From contig UQYD01000001.1 of assembly GCA_900545305.1 (NCBI GenBank), forward strand, positions 107,345 through 171,344: a DNA stretch of 64,000 bases. Direction: 5' to 3'. The position numbers and the translations under genes were made by a program. Below the pieces are notes generated by a model, which made no database searches, was not told the DNA's origin, and saw only the letters and a list, made by a program, of their open reading frames with translations. Shown piece after piece: positions 61,340-64,000 of the stretch (the stretch's first letter is position 1; each line of letters begins with the position of its first letter). Source of the stretch: an uncultured Eubacterium sp. (lineage in GTDB: Bacteria > Bacillota > Clostridia > Lachnospirales > CAG-274).

Positions 61340-62003
61340 AATGTGTTCCTCCTTTTCTAAATTGGCAAGTTTTATTCATATTGCAATATGCACAACCCCT
61401 ACGTTGTTTAGGTATAGGTTCTTTTGATAAACCGATTATTGCTGTAACAGATTTTCTAGGTAATAAAATACCACCTTCATTTACAGTAAGACCGATTCTT
61501 TTTTCAGCATCAGTTACTCTTACAAATTCTCTTTGTAAAGTTATTGGTAAATCACCATATCCGGGAGAAAATCTCCAAGTCATAAAATTATCTTTGTTTA
61601 TTTTTTCTTTTATTTCTTTTTCGGCTGCATCACAAACTTGTTCTATGGCTGTGCTTGCCATACTATCTAATATTAAGGCCGATGTCATATCATTTATTTG
61701 ATGATCAGATATAACTTTATCTGCACCCATTGAAAGAGTGGCAGAAAGCAATATAACACCATAACAGCCTTTTAAATGATTTAAAATAGAATTTCCTGTT
61801 AATACTAAACTTGTATTTTCGACTTGAATAGTATTGTTTACTTCAGTAATAGGAAAAAATTTATATATAAATCTAGGTTCAATAGCTTTTAAAAGTTCAT
61901 TTTCACATTTATCTAAAATAGGGGTTAGATTATCTATGTTTATGTTATCTTTATAACCAAGATACCTTAAAGCCTCATCTCGGTTAATCGAATTAATTTT
62001 CAA
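61329..62003 (-). CDS. methionine synthase reactivation subunit (AdoMet-binding domain)
   Basis: 224 residues from TTG 62003, 7 nt after ggaggtg; the longer open frame has no site. Contains the MetH activation-domain signature WRFSPGYGDLPITLQ and GITVNEGG-like LTVNEGGILLPRKSVTAIIGLS, plus a C-terminal four-cysteine motif CAYCNMNKTCQFR..GTHC. Overlaps metH by 11 nt, so the two make a split enzyme. The Cys cluster suggests a metal or Fe-S site for electron input; inference. Confidence 0.92.
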   Translation of the reverse strand: MKINSINRDEALRYLGYKDNINIDNLTPILDKCENELLKAIEPRFIYKFFPITEVNNTIQVENTSLVLTGNSILNHLKGCYGVILLSATLSMGADKVISDHQINDMTSALILDSMASTAIEQVCDAAEKEIKEKINKDNFMTWRFSPGYGDLPITLQREFVRVTDAEKRIGLTVNEGGILLPRKSVTAIIGLSKEPIPKQRRGCAYCNMNKTCQFRKGGTHCGF

Positions 62004-62031
62004 TATACGCACCTCCGCCAAATTAGCTTTT

Positions 62032-62060
62032 ATTATACCATATTTAATAGGTATGGTAAA
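62032..62060 (-). promoter_or_regulatory. metH operon promoter with inverted repeat
   Basis: Minus strand TTTACC (62055-62060), 17-nt spacer, TATAAT (62032-62037). taccata (62036-62042) and tatggta (62052-62058) form an inverted repeat across the spacer, a possible operator. Confidence 0.7.
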
Positions 62061-62066
62061 TAAATT

Positions 62067-62095
62067 TTGTGTTTTTTTCATTTATGTGGTAAAAT
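62067..62095 (+). promoter_or_regulatory. pheA promoter
   Basis: TTGTGT (62067-62072), 17-nt spacer ending TGG, TAAAAT (62090-62095). Confidence 0.65.
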
Positions 62096-62137
62096 AAATA
62101 CAAATTTATGAATGGTTTTAGTTAAGGAGAAAATTAA

Positions 62138-62971
62138 ATGGACGTAGGTTATTTAGGACCGGAAGGGACTTTTACTGAGGAAGCCACGCTTTTATTAGCT
62201 AATGGCGAAAATACAGTGCCTTATCATAATTTTTATGAAGTTTTGCACGCAGTAGATGACGGAAAAATAAATTCAGCAGTTGTTCCTGTTGAGAATGTAA
62301 TAGAGGGTATAGTTAATGCAACTGTAGATGAATTGATTTTTTCAGTAAATTTACATATAAATGAAATGCTTATTTTGCCTATTAACCAAAATTTAATAGC
62401 AAAAAAAGGCACAAAGGTAGAGGATATAAAAGAAGTTATTTCTCATCCTCATGCAATACCACAATGTAAAAATTTCTTGAATGAATATTTGCCAAATGTT
62501 CCAAGAACAACAGCAAGCTCTACGGCAGAGGCAATAAGAATGGTTTCTGCGTCAGACCAGTGTATAGCAGGTATAGGAAATAAAAGGGCAGCAGAGCTTT
62601 ATGGCTTGGAAGTTTTAAAGGAATGTATACAGGATAATAAGAATAATTTTACTCAGTTTGTTAGAGTATCAAAAACTCCAAATATGGATAATAAAAATGC
62701 AAAGGTCTGTACATTAACTTTTTCAACGCCTAATAAACCAGGGGAGTTGTTTAAGGTAATGGAAATATTTTCTGTATATAATTTGAATATGTCAAAAATA
62801 TCATCAAGACCAATGAAAGAAAGACCAATGGAATATGTTTTTATGGTTGATGTAGATATTGATAATAATTTAGAAGATATAGAAAATGCAATAAAGTTGA
62901 TAAAAAGAAAAACGTCTTTTTATAAAAACCTTGGATTCTATCCTGTACGTGACTTAAGATTGCAAAAATAA
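62138..62971 (+). CDS. pheA: prephenate dehydratase
   Basis: 277 residues: PDT domain (GYLGPEGTFTEEA, VPVENVIEGIVNATVDEL, IAGIGNKRAAELYGLEVL) and C-terminal ACT domain (LTFSTPNKPGELFKVMEIFSVYNLNMSKISSRP) for Phe feedback. No chorismate mutase fusion. The catalytic TRF motif reads TQF (NNFTQFVRV). ATG after aaggag. Confidence 0.94.
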   Translation: MDVGYLGPEGTFTEEATLLLANGENTVPYHNFYEVLHAVDDGKINSAVVPVENVIEGIVNATVDELIFSVNLHINEMLILPINQNLIAKKGTKVEDIKEVISHPHAIPQCKNFLNEYLPNVPRTTASSTAEAIRMVSASDQCIAGIGNKRAAELYGLEVLKECIQDNKNNFTQFVRVSKTPNMDNKNAKVCTLTFSTPNKPGELFKVMEIFSVYNLNMSKISSRPMKERPMEYVFMVDVDIDNNLEDIENAIKLIKRKTSFYKNLGFYPVRDLRLQK

Positions 62972-62988
62972 TATATATATGCTATAAT
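62960..62988 (+). promoter_or_regulatory. promoter of the gdpP leader
   Basis: TTGCAA (62960-62965, overlapping the end of pheA), 17-nt spacer ending TGC, perfect TATAAT (62983-62988). Confidence 0.85.
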
Positions 62989-62990
62989 GT

Positions 62991-63058
62991 GACTTATCAC
63001 AAAGGCGGGGACTTTGTGATGAGTCAAAAAGGAACAAAGGCGGAGACTTTGTGATAAG
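62991..63058 (+). ncRNA. tandem-repeat hairpin leader upstream of gdpP
   Basis: Begins at the predicted transcript start. gacttatcacaaag (62991-63004) pairs with ctttgtgatgagtc (63012-63025). A second copy, acaaaggcggagactttgt (63034-63052), forms a smaller hairpin. The first arm can instead pair perfectly over 12 bp with ctttgtgataag (63047-63058), so two mutually exclusive folds exist. No known riboswitch recognised. Confidence 0.6.
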
Positions 63059-63065
63059 ACAACGA

Positions 63066-63195
63066 AAGTTTTTGGAACAAAAACTTAAGTATTTAGTATT
63101 TAGTAAAAAAATATAAATTGTCAATAATTTGGCAGTAATTTACATTCTTCATTATTTGAAGATGGCAATAAACAGAATATAGCTAAAATTCTGTT
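63066..63195 (+). other. further hairpins in the gdpP leader
   Basis: aagttttt (63066-63073) pairs with aaaaactt (63079-63086); aacagaat (63171-63178) pairs with attctgtt (63188-63195), ending 6 nt before the gaggag ribosome-binding site. The last stem could influence initiation. Confidence 0.5.
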
Positions 63196-63216
63196 GTTTA
63201 TGAGGAGTAAACAATT

Positions 63217-64000
63217 ATGATTGATGGTATGGTTTTATCATTTCCTTGTATAAAAGTTAATAATGATTTAGATATATTGGAATCTAATCATGCCTTTAAA
63301 ACTTGGGTTGGTGAAGATAAGGAAGTTAAAAATGTCCTTGAATTATCCAATGACTATGATGTTTTAAAGCATAACCAGCGTTTATTCATTAATGATAAAT
63401 TTTATGATGTGTATACAAATGCTGTAAATAGTTGCTTTTATTTGGAATTTATAGAAAATCCGTATATTAATGTAAAAGGACAGGTTGACAGTAATATTCT
63501 TGTTGGTTTTGTCTTAATAGATAACTATGCTGAAGTTGAGGAAAACGTAGAAGAAGCACGTTTACCTCACCTTATGGCCATTATTGAAAGAAAAATAAAT
63601 GATTATTTCAATAATATGGGAGGCATAGTACGAAAATTTGAAAAAGATAAGTATATTTTTGTGCTTAACAAAGACCTTCTTCCGGAATTGAAAGAAACAA
63701 AATTCCCTATTGTTGAACAAATTAGTAAGATTGAAATTGGTAATATACCTGTTACATTAAGTATAGGTATAGGTATAAATGGAACATCAATAAATGAGGA
63801 TATGGAATTTGCCAGAGGTGCTTTAGATTTAGCATTAGGCAGAGGTGGTAACCAGACTGTTATAAAAGAGGCTGATGACAAGTATCAATATTTTGGTGGC
63901 GATGGAAATGAAGTAATTAAAAATTCAAGAGTTAGAGCCAGAGTAAAGGCTTATGGACTTGTTGAACTTATTTTGTCAGCATCAGATGTTATTGTTATGG
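63217..64000 (+). CDS. gdpP: GdpP-like c-di-AMP phosphodiesterase, N-terminal part (runs off window)
   Basis: 261 codons seen from ATG 63217 (gaggag 9 nt ahead, in-frame stop TAA at 63208). Starts with a PAS-like domain (LESNHAFKTWVGEDKEV) followed by the degenerate GGDEF domain of GdpP/YybT: VGFVLIDNYAEVEEN, GGIVRKFEKDKYIFV, ARGALDLALGRGGNQTVIK, YFGGDGNEVIKNSRVRARVKA, DVIVMG. The DHH/DHHA1 catalytic part lies beyond the edge. The two N-terminal membrane helices of Bacillus GdpP are absent. Would hydrolyse c-di-AMP. Confidence 0.87.
   Translation, partial: MIDGMVLSFPCIKVNNDLDILESNHAFKTWVGEDKEVKNVLELSNDYDVLKHNQRLFINDKFYDVYTNAVNSCFYLEFIENPYINVKGQVDSNILVGFVLIDNYAEVEENVEEARLPHLMAIIERKINDYFNNMGGIVRKFEKDKYIFVLNKDLLPELKETKFPIVEQISKIEIGNIPVTLSIGIGINGTSINEDMEFARGALDLALGRGGNQTVIKEADDKYQYFGGDGNEVIKNSRVRARVKAYGLVELILSASDVIVM

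Noticed and set aside
62991..63058. CRISPR-like repeat array
   Set aside because: Only two copies of a self-complementary repeat, no regular spacers and no cas genes.
62991..63216. ydaO/yuaA-type c-di-AMP riboswitch before gdpP
   Set aside because: The conserved sequence blocks of that riboswitch are not seen; the leader is a tandem-repeat hairpin.
1..64000. tRNA, rRNA or tmRNA genes
   Set aside because: No cloverleaf-like or rRNA-like sequence was noticed; a tRNAscan/Infernal run would be decisive.

Overview
The window is a low-GC Gram-positive chromosome segment, most likely from an anaerobic, endospore-forming member of the Clostridia (Lachnospiraceae-like). Evidence: strong Shine-Dalgarno sites, PolC-type DNA polymerase III, HisZ plus short HisG, pyruvate phosphate dikinase next to a probable PPi-dependent phosphofructokinase, AdhE behind a Rex-type operator, a 2[4Fe-4S] ferredoxin, CwlD and a SpoIIQ-like protein. 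No rRNA, tRNA, IS element, prophage or CRISPR array was seen. TTG start codons are unusually frequent.

Layout. 1-7317: comM-dprA-topA, then a DUF402 protein, radC, a PspC protein and glyQS. 7501-10760: ppdK and a small nitroreductase. 10994-15962: an AT-rich Ter-associated island with two phosphoribosyltransferase-fold proteins (TRSP and PELOTA types), a divergent CitE/HpcH-like TIM-barrel lyase, TerD and a HAD phosphatase. 16074-18660: a minus-strand four-gene accessory module (a PRTase-unrelated set: orphan protein, tail-anchored protein, zinc-ribbon/TPR membrane protein, small zinc-ribbon protein) with a consensus promoter overlapped by palindromes and a divergent XRE regulator. 19310-23869: cwlD, a DUF1292 protein, cardiolipin synthase and a subtilisin-like protease.

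24118-30690: a compact his operon, hisZ-G-D-B-H-A-F-I-E, with translational coupling at several joints. 31013-36276: adhE, an APH-fold kinase, and a PadR/HAAS/membrane-protein operon. 36373-37473: ferredoxin and a SpoIIQ-like degenerate LytM protein on the minus strand. 37650-48311: pyrH-frr-uppS-cdsA-dxr-rseP-ispG-polC, linking RNA/translation housekeeping, isoprenoid and phospholipid precursors, intramembrane proteolysis and replication. 48425-52386: tsaE-tsaB-rimI and a LonH/YcbZ-like protease. 52431-58925: O-acetylhomoserine sulfhydrylase, TcdA, a polysaccharide deacetylase, PPi-type PFK, a YihY protein and a DUF5684 protein. 58976-62971: a two-gene split methionine synthase (core plus activation subunit) divergent from pheA. 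62972-64000: a structured leader and the beginning of a GdpP-like c-di-AMP phosphodiesterase that starts at its PAS domain and lacks the usual membrane segments.

The best candidates for a little-described system are the reduced Ter-associated island with its neighbouring XRE-controlled module, and the repeat-containing leader RNA in front of the apparently soluble GdpP. All functions are assigned by reading motifs; no database search was run.
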